From Planococcus chinensis (lineage in GTDB: Bacteria > Bacillota > Bacilli > Bacillales_A > Planococcaceae): a stretch of 64,000 nt of DNA. Numbering within the stretch: position 1 is the first letter of the stretch; each line of letters opens with the position of its first letter. Shown here one piece after another: positions 38,960-49,699 of the stretch. The notes under the pieces are model-generated. The model searched no databases. It saw only the letters and a program-made list of their open reading frames with translations, and was not told the DNA's origin. The stretch is from assembly GCF_020071995.1 (NCBI RefSeq), contig NZ_JABWTK010000002.1, positions 1 to 64,000 of the forward strand, read 5' to 3'. Position numbers and translations under genes: made by a program.

Positions 38960-39504
38960 TTGTCCAGCTCCTCCACAATGATTTGATGGTTGGTGTAAAC
39001 ACATATATCAGCAGCTGTTTCCAAAGCCGCTTTCGCGATTTCTTTGGCTGTTAATTGGTCGCCCGAATACTTTTTCAACGCTCTTCCGGCAGCAAGGGCA
39101 AAGTTGCCGCCGGAACCGATGGCCAAAATGCCGTCATCCGGCTCGATGACTTCCCCGGTTCCTGCCACCAGCAAAAGTTCGTCTTTGTTCATGACGATCA
39201 GCATGGCTTCCAATTGGCGCAAGATTTTATCTCCACGCCATTGCTTGGCCAGTTCAACCGCAGCACGCTGCAAATTGCCGTTGTATTCCGTCAGCTTGCC
39301 TTCGAACATTTCAAAAAGAGTGAAGGCGTCCGCAACGGATCCTGCAAATCCGGTAAGCACTTGCCCATTGTATAATTTCCGGACTTTTCTCGCAGTGTGT
39401 TTCATGACCACTGCATTTCCGAAAGTGACTTGGCCGTCTCCAGCCATGGCACATTCACCGTTATGCTTTACCGCAAATATCGTTGTTGCATGAAATTCCT
39501 GCAT
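38956..39504 (-). CDS. hslV: ATP-dependent protease peptidase subunit HslV/ClpQ
   Basis: A 182-residue proteasome-like peptidase that forms the double ring capped by HslU. Family motifs [30 protein letters not shown] and [16 protein letters not shown] are intact. The best start, with GGGAGG at 8 nt, gives M-Q-E-F-H-A-T-T. B. subtilis ClpQ begins M-S-S and uses that N-terminal Ser as nucleophile; here position 2 is Gln, so the active residue would have to be Thr7 exposed by processing, or the mechanism differs. An ATG two codons upstream (M-Y-M) does not restore a Ser either. Confidence 0.96.
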   Translation of the reverse strand: MQEFHATTIFAVKHNGECAMAGDGQVTFGNAVVMKHTARKVRKLYNGQVLTGFAGSVADAFTLFEMFEGKLTEYNGNLQRAAVELAKQWRGDKILRQLEAMLIVMNKDELLLVAGTGEVIEPDDGILAIGSGGNFALAAGRALKKYSGDQLTAKEIAKAALETAADICVYTNHQIIVEELDK

Positions 39505-39517
39505 ATACATGTCCTCC

Positions 39518-40411
39518 CTAGGCTCTTGGATGTGAATTTAAATACGTTTTTCTTAAATGTTCTTTTGTTACATGCGTATATACTTGAGTCGAGCTCAAGT
39601 GAGAATGCCCAAGCAATTCCTGCACAGTCCGCATATCCGCTCCGTTATTCAATAAATGAGTCGCAAATGTATGGCGGATCATATGGGGATAAATAGATGA
39701 GTTGACGGAAGCCTTTTTCATGCATTCGCTTAATATATGGCGAACGCCTCTGTCCGTCAGCTGTTCCCCTCTGTTATTGACGAATAGGCCTTGATGGTCC
39801 TGCTTCTTCATCAATCTAGGACGAACTTCCTCGATATAATGTTCCAAAGCATCATGCGCAAACTGGCCATACGGGATATAGCGTTCTTTCCGCCCTTTTC
39901 CCATGACTTTCACAATCTGCATCTGCCGGTCCAAATCCTGCATCCGGATAGAGACACATTCGCTGACCCGCATGCCTGTGGCATACAACAATTCGAGCAG
40001 CGCCGTGTTGCGGATTGACAATTTATCTTCTCCTTGCACGGACGCAAACAAGGCCTCCATTTCTTCTTCATAGAAAAATTGAGGAAGCCTTTCTTCTTTT
40101 TTCGGATGGTACAACGAACGGAATGCTGCTTCATTTAAAGCAAATTCCCGGTTGCCATATTTGAAGAACGAACGGATTGATGAAATTTTCCGGGAAATTG
40201 TCGTACGCGACAATTTGGCTTCGTAAAGTTGAGTGACATAATTTCTGGCATGCAAATATTCCACTTCTCGGATATCCTGCACATTTTCTTTATTTAGAAA
40301 AAGAAAAAAATCCTCCAAATCTTTCTCGTAATGGTGGACGGTGTGTTCGGAATAATTTTTTTCCAGTTGAATATAAGCCATAAAAGATTTGAGCATTTCT
40401 TCTTTCTGCAT
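39518..40411 (-). CDS. xerC: Tyrosine recombinase XerC (CodV)
   Basis: A 297-residue site-specific recombinase that, with XerD, resolves chromosome dimers at dif. An N-terminal SAM-like core-binding domain (about 5-90) is followed by the catalytic domain with Arg in [10 protein letters not shown], Lys in [10 protein letters not shown], HxxR in [10 protein letters not shown], His in [11 protein letters not shown] and the Tyr nucleophile in VYTHV. The ATG giving MQKEEMLK lies 9 nt after AGGTGG; an upstream GTG is too close to that site. It is first of the codV-W-X-Y-like unit. Confidence 0.97.
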   Translation of the reverse strand: MQKEEMLKSFMAYIQLEKNYSEHTVHHYEKDLEDFFLFLNKENVQDIREVEYLHARNYVTQLYEAKLSRTTISRKISSIRSFFKYGNREFALNEAAFRSLYHPKKEERLPQFFYEEEMEALFASVQGEDKLSIRNTALLELLYATGMRVSECVSIRMQDLDRQMQIVKVMGKGRKERYIPYGQFAHDALEHYIEEVRPRLMKKQDHQGLFVNNRGEQLTDRGVRHILSECMKKASVNSSIYPHMIRHTFATHLLNNGADMRTVQELLGHSHLSSTQVYTHVTKEHLRKTYLNSHPRA

Positions 40412-40438
40412 CCAATGCACCCACCTTTTTTTGCTAAT

Positions 40439-40479
40439 AAAAAAGCCTCTAAATTATACCAACATTTAGAGGCTTTTTT
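40439..40479 (-). terminator. Intrinsic terminator after trmFO
   Basis: A 15-bp perfect stem including A/T ends (40439-40453 with 40465-40479) with an 11-nt loop and T-run on the minus strand. It separates trmFO from xerC. Confidence 0.88.
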
Positions 40480-40483
40480 CAAA

Positions 40484-41794
40484 TTAAACAGTCACTGTAT
40501 TCATATAATTGTGAATTGCAGCAAGCGCGCGTTCAGCATGCTTTTCTGCACGTTCCTGCTTCGAACGGATGCGTTCGCCAAGATCCGGGAACAATCCGAA
40601 GTTCACATTCATCGGCTGGAAGTTCTTGCTGTCCGCTTCGGTAATATAACGGGCCATGCTGCCAAGAGCCGTTTCTGCCGGAAGCACAACCTGCTCTTCG
40701 CCCAGTGCCAATTTCGCTGCGTTGATGCCGGCAAGCAAGCCGCTTCCTGCCGATTCCACATATCCTTCGACGCCTGTCATTTGGCCGGCGAAGAATATAT
40801 TCGGATTTGCTTTCAGCTGATATGTCGGCTGCAGTACGCGTGGCGAGTTGATGAACGTGTTGCGGTGCATCACACCGTAACGTACGATTTCCACATTTTC
40901 AAGGCCGGGAATCATCCGCAGCACTTCTTTTTGAGGTCCCCATTTCAAATGCGTCTGGAAGCCGACGATGTTGTAAAGTGTACCTGCTGCGTCGTCCTGG
41001 CGCAATTGCACGACTGCGTAAGGGCGTTTGCCGGTCTTCGGATCTTCCAGGCCTACCGGCTTCATCGGACCGAACGTCAAAGTCTTTTCGCCGCGTGCTG
41101 CCATGACTTCAATCGGCATACAGCCTTCGAAATAAATTTCTTTCTCAAACTCTTTCAACGGCACAACTTCCGCTTCTACCAAAGCAGTGCGGAAACGGTT
41201 GAATTCCTCTTCGGTCATCGGACAGTTCAAGTAAGCCGCTTCCCCTTTGTCGTAGCGGGATTTCAAGTAAACTTTGTCCATATCGATGCTGTCTTTTTCC
41301 ACAATCGGAGCTGCTGCATCGTAGAAGTACAGATATTCTTCCCCGGTAAGTTCACGGATTTTCTCAGCAAGTGCCGGTGAAGTCAACGGACCTGTTGCAA
41401 TAATCGTAATGCCTTCCGGAATTTCCGTTACTTCTTCGTTGATGACTTCAACAAGCGGATGGTTGCGGACCTTGTCGGTTACCATACCTGCAAATTCGTG
41501 GCGGTCTACTGCAAGCGCTCCTCCGGCCGGAACAGAAGCACGATCCGCCGATTCGATAATGACCGAATCCAAATGGCGCATTTCTTCTTTGATGACGCCG
41601 ACTGCATTGGTTAGGGAATTGGCACGCAGCGAGTTTGAGCAAACCAGTTCTGCGAATTTGTCTGTATGATGGGCTGGCGTCTGTTTGACTGGGCGCATTT
41701 CGTAAAGGCGCACGTTGATGCCCCGTTTTGCCACTTGCCAAGCTGCTTCGCTTCCTGCAAGTCCAGCTCCGATAATGTTTACGTATTTTGTCAT
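40484..41794 (-). CDS. trmFO: tRNA uracil-54 methyltransferase TrmFO
   Basis: A 436-residue flavoprotein that methylates U54 of tRNA using methylene-tetrahydrofolate and NAD(P)H, the Gram-positive alternative to TrmA. The FAD-binding motif is [13 protein letters not shown] at the N-terminus; [10 protein letters not shown] and a late [18 protein letters not shown] are family-specific. It lies 19 bp after topA, as in B. subtilis (gid). TruB in this window modifies the adjacent T-loop base 55. Confidence 0.98.
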   Translation of the reverse strand: MTKYVNIIGAGLAGSEAAWQVAKRGINVRLYEMRPVKQTPAHHTDKFAELVCSNSLRANSLTNAVGVIKEEMRHLDSVIIESADRASVPAGGALAVDRHEFAGMVTDKVRNHPLVEVINEEVTEIPEGITIIATGPLTSPALAEKIRELTGEEYLYFYDAAAPIVEKDSIDMDKVYLKSRYDKGEAAYLNCPMTEEEFNRFRTALVEAEVVPLKEFEKEIYFEGCMPIEVMAARGEKTLTFGPMKPVGLEDPKTGKRPYAVVQLRQDDAAGTLYNIVGFQTHLKWGPQKEVLRMIPGLENVEIVRYGVMHRNTFINSPRVLQPTYQLKANPNIFFAGQMTGVEGYVESAGSGLLAGINAAKLALGEEQVVLPAETALGSMARYITEADSKNFQPMNVNFGLFPDLGERIRSKQERAEKHAERALAAIHNYMNTVTV

Positions 41795-41813
41795 TTTAAA
41801 ACACCTCTATCAA

Positions 41814-43883
41814 TTATTGAACTTCTTCTTTGTAATCACAGTTTGTGCAGTTGATCTGCACGCCTTTTTTCACTTTCTTTTCTACAAGCAGCTGCGCGCA
41901 TTTCGGACACGGCCGCTCAATCGGTTTGTCCCATGACACGAAATCACATTCCGGATAGCGTTCACAACCGTAGAAAATCCGGCGTTTCTTGCTTTTCCGT
42001 TCGACAATTTCGCCTTCTTTACAAGTCGGGCATGTGACGCCGATGTGTTTGACGATTGCTTTTGTGTTGCGGCAGTCCGGGAAATTGCTGCACGCCATGA
42101 ATTTGCCATAGCGGCCCAGTTTAAAGACCATCGGCGATCCGCATTGTTCGCAATCTTCTCCGGCAGGCTCATCTTTAATTTGCACTTTCTCCATTTCTTC
42201 TTCTGCGACCCGGAGATCTTTTTCGAAATCCAGATAGAACAAGTCGATAATGGCACGCCAGTCAATTTCCCCATCTTCTACGCTATCGAGGTCATTTTCC
42301 ATTTTCGCGGTAAACTCGATATTCAAGATATCCGGGAAAAATTCACTGACCAGGCTATGGACGATTTCTCCCAGTTCAGTCGGGATAAAGCGCTTAGCAT
42401 CCAACGCTACGTAGCCGCGCTTCTGGATGGTATCCAGTGTTGGCGCATACGTTGACGGACGGCCTATGCCCAGTTCTTCAAGCGTACGGACCAAACGGGC
42501 TTCTGTAAAGCGCGGAGGCGGTTGTGTAAAATGCTGCTTTGGTTCAATGGCAACTGCTTTAACCGTATCACCTTCGGCCATTTCCGGCAAAATATTGTCC
42601 TTGTCTTCCGTTTGGTCGTCAGTTCCTTCAATATAAAGCTTCATAAAGCCGGGAAACTTCACTTGTGAACCGTTAGCACGGAAAACAGCATCTCCATTTT
42701 GGAGTTCTGCCATCACAGTGTCAAGGACAGCCGGCGACATCTGGCTGGCAACAAAGCGGTCCCAGATCAGCTTATACAAACGGTACAGGTCACGGGATAG
42801 AATGCTTTTCATCGATTCCGGCGTCCGCAGCACGCTTGTGGGACGCACCGCTTCGTGGGCATCCTGCGATTTGGCGGACTGCTTAGCAGCGGTTGCTTTT
42901 GTTACATAATCTTCGCCGTAATTACCTACGATAAAATCAAGTGCATCTTTTTTCGCAGTATCGGAGATGCGGGTCGAATCGGTACGCATATACGTAATCA
43001 ACCCGGTAATGCCTTCTTTGCCGATCTGAATGCCTTCGTACAATTGCTGGGCAAGCATCATTGTCTTTTTCGCACGGAAATTCAATTTGCGGGCAGCCTC
43101 CTGCTGGAGGGAAGAAGTTGTAAAAGAAGGGGAAGGATTTCTCTTTCTTTCTTTTTTCACAACGCGGTTTACCGAAAAGTCCTTGCCTTTCATCGATGCC
43201 ATGACTGCTTTTACATCGCTTTCATTTTGCAATTTGACCTTTTCATCTGCAGTTCCATAGAATTGTGCTTCAAATTTCTTTTTCGCTTTTTCAAATTCGC
43301 CAGTAATGGACCAGTATTCTTCCGGTTCGAAATTTTTGATCTCATTTTCCCGGTCGATGATCAAGCCAAGAGCGACCGATTGGACGCGTCCAGCCGACAA
43401 GCCTTTTTTCACTTTTTTCCACAGCAATGGACTGATGCTGTATCCGACCAGGCGATCAAGTATCCGCCGGGCTTGCTGGGCGTCAACTAAATCCATGTCA
43501 ATTTTCCGCGGGTGTTTAAATGATTCTTTAATGGCGTCTTTTGTAATCTCGTTGAACACGACTCGGCATTCAGTGCTTTGGTCAACACCGAGGGCATGGG
43601 CCAAATGCCAAGCAATTGCTTCCCCTTCGCGATCCGGGTCAGCTGCGAGAAAGACTTTCTTCGCTTTTTTCGCTTCTTTTTTTAAGTCTTGTAAAATAGG
43701 GCCTTTGCCTCTGATAGTGATATAGCGGGGTTCGTAGTTATTTTCAACATCCACACCCATTTGGCTGCGGGGCAAATCCCGCAAATGCCCGAGAGATGCA
43801 CGGACTTTATACTTTTTCCCTAAATATCGTTCAATTGTTTTCGCTTTGGCAGGCGATTCAACGATTACCAAATAATCCGACAT
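41814..43883 (-). CDS. topA: DNA topoisomerase I
   Basis: A 689-residue type IA enzyme that relaxes negative supercoils. The Toprim domain at the N-terminus has [17 protein letters not shown] and [15 protein letters not shown]. The catalytic Tyr is Y298 in [11 protein letters not shown]. The C-terminal about 120 residues hold three Cys4 zinc-ribbon units (starting CEQCGS, CPTCKE and CPKCAQ). Length and order are normal. GAGGAGG precedes the ATG; it follows dprA by 101 bp without a clear promoter. Confidence 0.98.
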   Translation of the reverse strand: MSDYLVIVESPAKAKTIERYLGKKYKVRASLGHLRDLPRSQMGVDVENNYEPRYITIRGKGPILQDLKKEAKKAKKVFLAADPDREGEAIAWHLAHALGVDQSTECRVVFNEITKDAIKESFKHPRKIDMDLVDAQQARRILDRLVGYSISPLLWKKVKKGLSAGRVQSVALGLIIDRENEIKNFEPEEYWSITGEFEKAKKKFEAQFYGTADEKVKLQNESDVKAVMASMKGKDFSVNRVVKKERKRNPSPSFTTSSLQQEAARKLNFRAKKTMMLAQQLYEGIQIGKEGITGLITYMRTDSTRISDTAKKDALDFIVGNYGEDYVTKATAAKQSAKSQDAHEAVRPTSVLRTPESMKSILSRDLYRLYKLIWDRFVASQMSPAVLDTVMAELQNGDAVFRANGSQVKFPGFMKLYIEGTDDQTEDKDNILPEMAEGDTVKAVAIEPKQHFTQPPPRFTEARLVRTLEELGIGRPSTYAPTLDTIQKRGYVALDAKRFIPTELGEIVHSLVSEFFPDILNIEFTAKMENDLDSVEDGEIDWRAIIDLFYLDFEKDLRVAEEEMEKVQIKDEPAGEDCEQCGSPMVFKLGRYGKFMACSNFPDCRNTKAIVKHIGVTCPTCKEGEIVERKSKKRRIFYGCERYPECDFVSWDKPIERPCPKCAQLLVEKKVKKGVQINCTNCDYKEEVQ

Positions 43884-43984
43884 GAATATTCCTCCTCATA
43901 GAGGTTTCTTAAAATATATAAAAGAATTACCTGTTGCAAAATGTATAACAGTTTTTAGCGGAATGCAAGGCTTTTCATTTGCTG

Positions 43985-44881
43985 CTAATCATTTTTCCCA
44001 ATTAATTGCCTGTATTCCTCAAGAATATGGCTGCCTTTCCAGACCGGTTTTGCGCCTTCTGCAATCAATTTATGCGGCCCGGCAGACAAGTCGGAAAATA
44101 TATTTCCTGGAACAGCAAAAATATCTTTTCCGTGGTCCAAAGCGTGTTCCACTGTGCTCAAGGTACCGCTTTTCACTTTCGCTTCCGTCACGAGAACGCC
44201 CTGCGACAACCCGCTGATAATGCGGTTCCGCATAGGGAAATTCCAGCGCTTCGGCTGCATATAAGGCGGATATTCGGTTATGGATAAATATTTTTCTTCT
44301 ATTATATTATGCAAGCCGGCATTTTCTTTTGGATACGGGTGCATAAAGCCGCTGCCGGTTACAGCGATGGTCTGTCCGCCGAGCTCGATTGCCGCTGTGT
44401 GGGCCATGGCATCGGCGCCTTTCGCCAATCCGCTGACAATGACAATATTTTGCTCAATCAAAGAAGGCACCAACGTATGGATGGCTTGTTGGGAATAGGG
44501 AGAAGCGTTCCGCGAGCCGATGACTGCTATTTTTTCGGGGGCTAGCAGCAATTCGGTCCGTCCCTTCGCATACAGGACTGCCGGCGGATCAATCAGTTCC
44601 AAGAGGGAGTCGGGGTAGTGTCGGTGGCGATAAGATATGGGGGTTATCTTATGTTTTGCATAAACTTCGCAAAATGGAGTCCTTAAGGCTTCAAGGTAGG
44701 CATTCTTCAACTGGTTTGCCTGGGCAAACTGCATTTCCAGACGGCTGGCTAATTCAGATGGTCTTTGAGCGGCCAGCCTTTCCAGTTCCGGATCGTCAGA
44801 CATCAATCGCTGCAGCCGGTTCAGCGGTTTTGGGTAAACATAATGCAACGCCAGCAAACGCTGCAAGAAATCATCTCTCAT
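43985..44881 (-). CDS. dprA: DNA-processing protein DprA
   Basis: A 298-residue protein that loads RecA on incoming single-stranded DNA during transformation. The Rossmann-like core has IAVIGSRNASPYS, VSGLAKGADAMAH, GSGFMHPYPKENAG and RNRIISGLSQG. A helical N-terminal region precedes it. The ATG giving MRDDFLQ was chosen (GGGAGG at 6 nt); an ATG one codon earlier is nearly equivalent. The gene suggests potential competence, but no other competence genes are in the window. It is behind the sucD terminator. Confidence 0.95.
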   Translation of the reverse strand: MRDDFLQRLLALHYVYPKPLNRLQRLMSDDPELERLAAQRPSELASRLEMQFAQANQLKNAYLEALRTPFCEVYAKHKITPISYRHRHYPDSLLELIDPPAVLYAKGRTELLLAPEKIAVIGSRNASPYSQQAIHTLVPSLIEQNIVIVSGLAKGADAMAHTAAIELGGQTIAVTGSGFMHPYPKENAGLHNIIEEKYLSITEYPPYMQPKRWNFPMRNRIISGLSQGVLVTEAKVKSGTLSTVEHALDHGKDIFAVPGNIFSDLSAGPHKLIAEGAKPVWKGSHILEEYRQLIGKND

Positions 44882-44902
44882 CATATTCCTCCCTTTTTTA
44901 AA

Positions 44903-44936
44903 CAAAAATAAGGCGCATCAGCAAGATGCGCCTTAT
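44903..44936 (-). terminator. Intrinsic terminator after sucD
   Basis: A 12-bp perfect stem (44908-44919 with 44925-44936), 5-nt loop and a TTTTTG tail on the minus strand, 8 bp past sucD. It partly overlaps the dprA leader. Confidence 0.88.
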
Positions 44937-44944
44937 CTTTTATA

Positions 44945-45847
44945 TTAATGCGTTTTGCACTTATCGTACAAGCCTTTTTCTCTGATTACTCGGATTAAAG
45001 TCTCGCCGATAACGGAAGGAGTTTCTGCAACTTCGATTCCAGCAGCGTTCATTGCTTTGATCTTGTCTGCAGCCGTCCCTTTACCGCCAGAAATGATCGC
45101 ACCGGCATGGCCCATACGTTTTCCTTCTGGTGCAGTTTGTCCGCCGATAAAGCCGACAACCGGTTTTGTCATGTTTTCTTGGATCCATGCAGCAGCTTCT
45201 TCTTCAGCTGTTCCGCCGATTTCACCAATCATAACAACCGCGTAAGTATCTTCGTCTTCGTTGAAAGCTTTCAGTACATCGATGAAGTTTGTTCCGTTAA
45301 CCGGGTCTCCACCAATACCAACAGCTGTAGACTGGCCAATGCCTTCTTCAGACAATTGGTGAGTCGCTTCATACGTCAACGTACCAGAACGGGAAACTAC
45401 ACCGACATGGCCTTTTTTATGGATGTAGCCAGGCATGATGCCAATTTTACATTCGTCAGGCGTGATAACTCCTGGACAGTTTGGTCCGACCAGGCGAGTT
45501 TTCTTGCCTTCCATGTAGCGCTTCACTTTAACCATATCCAATACCGGAATATGTTCAGTGATGCAAATTGCCATATCAAGATCAGCATCAACCGCTTCAA
45601 GAATTGCATCTGCAGCGAAAGGAGCTGGTACATAAATTACCGATACGTTTGCTCCTGTAGCTTTCACAGCGTCTTCAACTGTATTGAATACAGGTACGCC
45701 TTCAACTTCAGTGCCGCCCTTGCCAGGTGTTACCCCAGCAACGATTTTAGTTCCGTATTCGAGCATTTGCTTTGTATGGAAAAGGGCAGTTGACCCTGTA
45801 ATCCCTTGCACAAGCACTTTTGTGTCTTTGTTAATATATACACTCAT
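44945..45847 (-). CDS. sucD: Succinyl-CoA synthetase alpha subunit
   Basis: A 300-residue subunit that binds CoA and carries the phosphohistidine. The CoA-binding N-terminus has [19 protein letters not shown] cut to [10 protein letters not shown], and the active His is in [15 protein letters not shown] near residue 246. It works with SucC in the TCA cycle to convert succinyl-CoA to succinate with nucleotide triphosphate formation. It is 18 bp after sucC. Confidence 0.98.
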   Translation of the reverse strand: MSVYINKDTKVLVQGITGSTALFHTKQMLEYGTKIVAGVTPGKGGTEVEGVPVFNTVEDAVKATGANVSVIYVPAPFAADAILEAVDADLDMAICITEHIPVLDMVKVKRYMEGKKTRLVGPNCPGVITPDECKIGIMPGYIHKKGHVGVVSRSGTLTYEATHQLSEEGIGQSTAVGIGGDPVNGTNFIDVLKAFNEDEDTYAVVMIGEIGGTAEEEAAAWIQENMTKPVVGFIGGQTAPEGKRMGHAGAIISGGKGTAADKIKAMNAAGIEVAETPSVIGETLIRVIREKGLYDKCKTH

Positions 45848-45865
45848 TTTTGTCCCTGCCCTTCT

Positions 45866-47026
45866 TTAGCCTACAAGTTCTACAATCTTTTTAGCGCCGT
45901 CAGCCATTGTGCCGGCTGCGACAATATCAAGACCTGATTCGTTAAGCAGTTTTTTGCCCAGTTCTACGTTTGTCCCTTCAAGGCGCACAACTAGAGGTAC
46001 GTTCAAGCTGACTTCTTTCGCAGCTTGAATAACACCTTCTGCGATGATGTCGCACTTCATGATACCGCCGAAAATGTTAACGAAAATTCCTTTTACATTC
46101 TGATCAGAAAGAATGATTTTGAAAGCTTCCGTTACTTTCTCAGCAGTGGCACCGCCCCCAACGTCAAGGAAGTTAGCGGGTGTTCCGCCGTAGTAGTTGA
46201 TGGTATCCATCGTTGCCATAGCAAGTCCGGCACCGTTAACCATACAGCCGATATTTCCGTCTAGGGAAATATAGCTCAAGTCATATTTTGAAGCTTCGAT
46301 TTCTTTTGCATCTTCTTCGTCGTAATCGCGCATTTCCATAATGTTCTGGTGGCGGTATAAAGCGTTTGCATCGAAATTGAATTTCGCATCCAATGCGACT
46401 ACTTGTCCGTCTCCAGTCACTACTAGCGGGTTGATCTCAACGATGGCTGCATCTGTATCAACGTAAGCCTGGTAAAGGCCAAGCATCAATTTAGCTGCTT
46501 TGTTGACAAGTTTCGCCGGGATGTTCATGTTGAATGCCATACGGCGAGCCTGGAAGCCTGTTAAGCCGACAACCGGATCAATTTCTTCATAGAAAAGGCG
46601 CTCCGGAGTGTTTGCTGCTACTTCCTCGATGTCCATTCCGCCTTCTTCTGAACCCATAAGAGTTACACGAGAAGTTTCGCGGTCAAGCACCAATCCTAAG
46701 TAGTATTCCTTCTGGATGTCGCTTCCCGCTTCTACGTACAAGCGTTTCACTTCTTTTCCTTCCGGACCTGTTTGATGAGTTACAAGCACTTTGCCAAGCA
46801 ATTCTTTCGCAATTGTGCGCACTTCATCCAAGTTTTTCGCAAGTTTGACTCCGCCTGCTTTGCCGCGGCCACCTGCGTGGATTTGGGCTTTTACCACAAC
46901 AACATCAGTACCTAGTTCTTTAGCCGCTTTCACTGCTTCTTCTGGAGAAAAAGCTACATGGCCTTCAGGAACTGCTACTCCATATTGTTTAAGGATTTGT
47001 TTTCCCTGATATTCATGGATATTCAT
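45866..47026 (-). CDS. sucC: Succinyl-CoA synthetase beta subunit
   Basis: A 386-residue ATP-grasp subunit giving nucleotide specificity. [35 protein letters not shown] and the C-terminal [17 protein letters not shown] are typical. It is the first gene of sucCD and has a good promoter at 47075-47103. The ylqG and ylqH genes that separate it from rnhB in B. subtilis are absent. Confidence 0.98.
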   Translation of the reverse strand: MNIHEYQGKQILKQYGVAVPEGHVAFSPEEAVKAAKELGTDVVVVKAQIHAGGRGKAGGVKLAKNLDEVRTIAKELLGKVLVTHQTGPEGKEVKRLYVEAGSDIQKEYYLGLVLDRETSRVTLMGSEEGGMDIEEVAANTPERLFYEEIDPVVGLTGFQARRMAFNMNIPAKLVNKAAKLMLGLYQAYVDTDAAIVEINPLVVTGDGQVVALDAKFNFDANALYRHQNIMEMRDYDEEDAKEIEASKYDLSYISLDGNIGCMVNGAGLAMATMDTINYYGGTPANFLDVGGGATAEKVTEAFKIILSDQNVKGIFVNIFGGIMKCDIIAEGVIQAAKEVSLNVPLVVRLEGTNVELGKKLLNESGLDIVAAGTMADGAKKIVELVG

Positions 47027-47074
47027 CTGTCATCCTCCAATCAAACATCTATATCTTTATGTAGTGCCTTTATC

Positions 47075-47103
47075 ATTGTATTAAAGTTGTCGTAAAATGT
47101 CCA
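47075..47103 (-). promoter_or_regulatory. SigA-type promoter of sucCD
   Basis: TGGACA (-35, 47098-47103) and TACAAT (-10, 47075-47080) with 17-bp spacing on the minus strand, 48 bp before the sucC ATG. Confidence 0.72.
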
Positions 47104-47147
47104 CAGTTGACGGCTATCCTAAAAAAAACTTCAGTTTATCGCCCGTT

Positions 47148-47939
47148 TTATGAATTTAAATCCAGTGAAAGCAGCGGTTCGACCATTGATTTAACAGGTT
47201 CGAACGTCTTCCGGTGAATCGGGCACGGACCATGTTTCTCCAACGCAATCAAATGCTCTTTCGTTCCGTATCCGGAATGCTTGTCGAAACCATACGCCGG
47301 ATATTCCAAGGCATATGCCGCCATAATGGCGTCCCGGCCGGTTTTCGCTAAAATCGATGCAGCAGCAATGCATAGACTTTTGGCATCTCCTTTGATAATC
47401 GATTCACACCGGATTCCCGCATCAAGCTGCATGGCATCTGCCAGAATAATATCCGGTTTCGGGTTTAGCTGCAATGCCGCTTCGGTCATCGAGCTTCTCG
47501 TGGCCTGATAAATATTTTGGGCATCAATTTCTTCCGGCGGCTGGATGTGTACGGCGTAGCTGACGGCCATTTCTTTGATAAGCGCGGCATACTGGTCGCG
47601 CTTGGCTTTCGACAGCTTCTTGGAATCATCCAGGCCGATCAATGCGGAACAATCATCAGGCAATATGACCGCAGCCGTGACAACCGGACCTGCCAGCGGT
47701 CCCCGACCGGCTTCATCAATGCCGCAGACAAGATCAGACGGATGCATTCTAAACGAAGCGTCGAACTCGATTTTTTCATTATGCGCAAACTGCTGCTTGT
47801 CGCGCATACTTTTTTTGCGCAGCCAGCCAGCGAGTGCCGCTTGGACATTTTTCCGGGAATCTTGCTGAATCTCGGCCATCCACGGCTCCCATTCAGTGGT
47901 TTGTGCCAGGCGTTCTTTAATTTCCCCAATCTTTATCAT
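47148..47939 (-). CDS. rnhB: Ribonuclease HII
   Basis: A 263-residue endonuclease that removes single ribonucleotides and RNA from RNA-DNA hybrids. The active site begins with GIDEAGRGPLAGPVV near residue 73, with further acidic residues in LDDSKKLS and ILADAMQL. The about 65 residues before the catalytic core are an N-terminal extension found in Bacillus-type RNase HII. The gene stands between the rbgA terminator and sucC. Confidence 0.97.
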   Translation of the reverse strand: MIKIGEIKERLAQTTEWEPWMAEIQQDSRKNVQAALAGWLRKKSMRDKQQFAHNEKIEFDASFRMHPSDLVCGIDEAGRGPLAGPVVTAAVILPDDCSALIGLDDSKKLSKAKRDQYAALIKEMAVSYAVHIQPPEEIDAQNIYQATRSSMTEAALQLNPKPDIILADAMQLDAGIRCESIIKGDAKSLCIAAASILAKTGRDAIMAAYALEYPAYGFDKHSGYGTKEHLIALEKHGPCPIHRKTFEPVKSMVEPLLSLDLNS

Positions 47940-47961
47940 GCGCTCATTCCTTTTCTTCTCT

Positions 47962-48003
47962 AAAATAAAAAGGCTGGACTCAATCGCTTGAGCCAGCCTT
48001 TTT
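47962..48003 (-). terminator. Intrinsic terminator after rbgA
   Basis: An 11-bp perfect stem (47967-47977 with 47993-48003) continued by an inner CTCAA/TTGAG helix, with a T-run on the minus strand. It lies 2 bp past rbgA. Confidence 0.88.
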
Positions 48004-48005
48004 CC

Positions 48006-48872
48006 TCAGTCTTCTTCGACGATCATTTCATCATAATAGTCAAAAGTGACACGGCCAAGGTATTGATTCCGGATATCACGGACAACAGCTTCAGCCGTCA
48101 TATCGTAATCAATTTCTCCGCCCGGCAATACGAAACTTCGTCTCTTAGCTATAATCTCAAATGCAACAGCTACATCTTCATCTACTTTTTCAATGCCGTA
48201 GCGTTCTTTCAAACGTTCCGGATAGCGTTCTTCGAGAAACTTCAAAGCATAAATTGCCAGTTCCTGCATCTGGATGACCGAGTCTTTAATCGCTCCCGTA
48301 ACCGCCAATTTAAAGCCGGTTTCCGGATCTTCAAATTTCGGCCACAGAATGCCTGGCGTATCCAGCAGTTCAATTTCCTTGCCCACTTTGATCCATTGCT
48401 GCGCTTTTGTTACACCGGGCATATTGCCGGTTTTTGCGAGGCTTTTCTTTGAAAGGCGGTTGATGAGCGTGGATTTGCCGACATTCGGTATCCCAACGAT
48501 CATGGCTCGGATGGCGCGGGGTTTGATCCCTTTAGCAATCATCCGGTCCCATTTTTCCGCCAATATTTCTTTCGATGTTCTAGTTACTAATTGCAGCCCT
48601 CTTCCATCTAAGGAATTGATTGCAACTGCACGGGTTCCTTGCTCTTCAAAATAACGAATCCACTTTTTCGTTTCAACTTCATCGGCCATGTCCATCTTGT
48701 TTAAAATGATTAAACGCGGTTTTTGCTGAATCACTTGATCAATCATTGGATTTCGTGAAGATAAAGGTAACCGGGCATCCACAAGTTCGAAAATGATATC
48801 CACCAATTTCAGTTTTTCGGTAACTTCTCTTCTTGCTTTTGCCATATGCCCTGGAAACCACTGTATCGTCAT
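48006..48872 (-). CDS. rbgA: Ribosome biogenesis GTPase RbgA (YlqF)
   Basis: A 288-residue circularly permuted GTPase needed for 50S maturation. The order G4 (LNKMDMAD, near 59) before G1 (GIPNVGKST, near 127) and G3 ([10 protein letters not shown]) shows the permutation. It begins with [16 protein letters not shown], typical of the family. It lies 11 bp after lepB, which in B. subtilis is not at this place, so lepB-rbgA is likely one unit here. Confidence 0.97.
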   Translation of the reverse strand: MTIQWFPGHMAKARREVTEKLKLVDIIFELVDARLPLSSRNPMIDQVIQQKPRLIILNKMDMADEVETKKWIRYFEEQGTRAVAINSLDGRGLQLVTRTSKEILAEKWDRMIAKGIKPRAIRAMIVGIPNVGKSTLINRLSKKSLAKTGNMPGVTKAQQWIKVGKEIELLDTPGILWPKFEDPETGFKLAVTGAIKDSVIQMQELAIYALKFLEERYPERLKERYGIEKVDEDVAVAFEIIAKRRSFVLPGGEIDYDMTAEAVVRDIRNQYLGRVTFDYYDEMIVEED

Positions 48873-48883
48873 AAAAACACTCC

Positions 48884-49441
48884 TTAGTTAACGACTCCCG
48901 CTTCCGGCATCGGCCAGAACACAAAATTGGTGCTGCCGATGACTTCATCCATCGGCACTAAGCCAATATGGCGGCTGTCTTTGCTGGCTCTCCGGTTATC
49001 GCCCATTACAAATACGTAGCCTTCCGGGATCGTACTTTCATTGGTTCTTTCTTCTAATGTAAAATCTTCTGTCAACGTTCCGGTAATGCCTTGTTTATAG
49101 GCATCCAAATAAGGTTCTTCCACTGCTTCACCGTTTATATAGAGCTGGTCATCTTCGTATGCCACATGGTCCCCTGGCAAACCGATGATCCGCTTAATAT
49201 AGTCTTTTTCTTCAGGTGCATGAAAAACGATAATATCAAATCGATCAGGATCCCCGACGGTATAGCCGATTTTGTTAACGATCATGCGGTCGCCGTGCTC
49301 AAGAGTCGGCATCATCGATTCACCGTCAACGACAATTGGCGTGAAAAAGAAAAATCGTATAATTGCAGCAAGCCCAAATGCAATCAGTAGAGCCTTAGAC
49401 CATTCCCATACTTCATTTTTTTTCTTCACTTCAGGTTCCAT
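48884..49441 (-). CDS. lepB: Type I signal peptidase
   Basis: A 185-residue membrane-anchored serine-lysine protease that releases secreted proteins. One N-terminal membrane helix (about 16-34) is followed by the catalytic Ser in DGESMMPTL (S42) and Lys in [11 protein letters not shown] (K83), plus the [14 protein letters not shown] box. The ATG giving MEPEVKKKN was chosen because GGGAGG precedes it at about 8 nt. It has its own promoter at 49472-49500. It acts downstream of the Sec/SRP genes ffh and ftsY in this window. Confidence 0.96.
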   Translation of the reverse strand: MEPEVKKKNEVWEWSKALLIAFGLAAIIRFFFFTPIVVDGESMMPTLEHGDRMIVNKIGYTVGDPDRFDIIVFHAPEEKDYIKRIIGLPGDHVAYEDDQLYINGEAVEEPYLDAYKQGITGTLTEDFTLEERTNESTIPEGYVFVMGDNRRASKDSRHIGLVPMDEVIGSTNFVFWPMPEAGVVN

Positions 49442-49471
49442 ACCGTGTTCCTCCCTAAACTTTCTCATTTA

Positions 49472-49500
49472 ATTGTACAAGGATTCCCTCTTTTTAGCAA
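49472..49500 (-). promoter_or_regulatory. SigA-type promoter of lepB-rbgA
   Basis: TTGCTA (-35, 49495-49500) and TACAAT (-10, 49472-49477) with 17-bp spacing on the minus strand, 30 bp before the lepB ATG. Confidence 0.7.
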
Positions 49501-49504
49501 AGAA

Positions 49505-49568
49505 AAGCGAAGGCTGGAGCCTTTGCCGGAAAAGCATCCAGGCACCTTCCCGAATGCTGGTATACCCG
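49505..49568. repeat. Paired hairpins upstream of the lepB promoter
   Basis: Two adjacent inverted repeats in an otherwise AT-rich spacer: GAAGGCT-GG-AGCCTTTG near 49510-49525 and AGCAT...ATGCT near 49534-49559. No gene fits here. It resembles the short GC-richer intergenic repeats seen elsewhere in the window, but I see no second copy of this one. Confidence 0.45.
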
Positions 49569-49654
49569 TCTAAAAGAGGAATAAGACGATTCTCTTACAA
49601 TCTTATCAGATAGGACTGCAGTAGAAATTTTAAATGCTCGCAATTGTCGTGAAA

Positions 49655-49686
49655 ACAAAAAGAAAGAGGGCGCTTCCGCCCTCTTT
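49655..49686 (-). terminator. Intrinsic terminator after rplS
   Basis: A 10-bp perfect stem (49663-49672 with 49677-49686), 4-nt loop, and a CTTTTTG tail on the minus strand, 13 bp past rplS. Confidence 0.88.
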
Positions 49687-49699
49687 CATTAGTGCAATC

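Noticed and set aside
40331-41380. A 349-codon open frame on the plus strand opposite trmFO
   Set aside because: It lies entirely across trmFO and its terminator, has no ribosome site, and its translation (rich in Phe, Cys, His) resembles no family. It is an antisense shadow of a well conserved gene.
47104-47147. An rnhB terminator based on AAACT-GA-AGTTT followed by T residues
   Set aside because: A 5-bp A/T-rich stem with a 2-nt loop is too weak to call, although the T-run is long.
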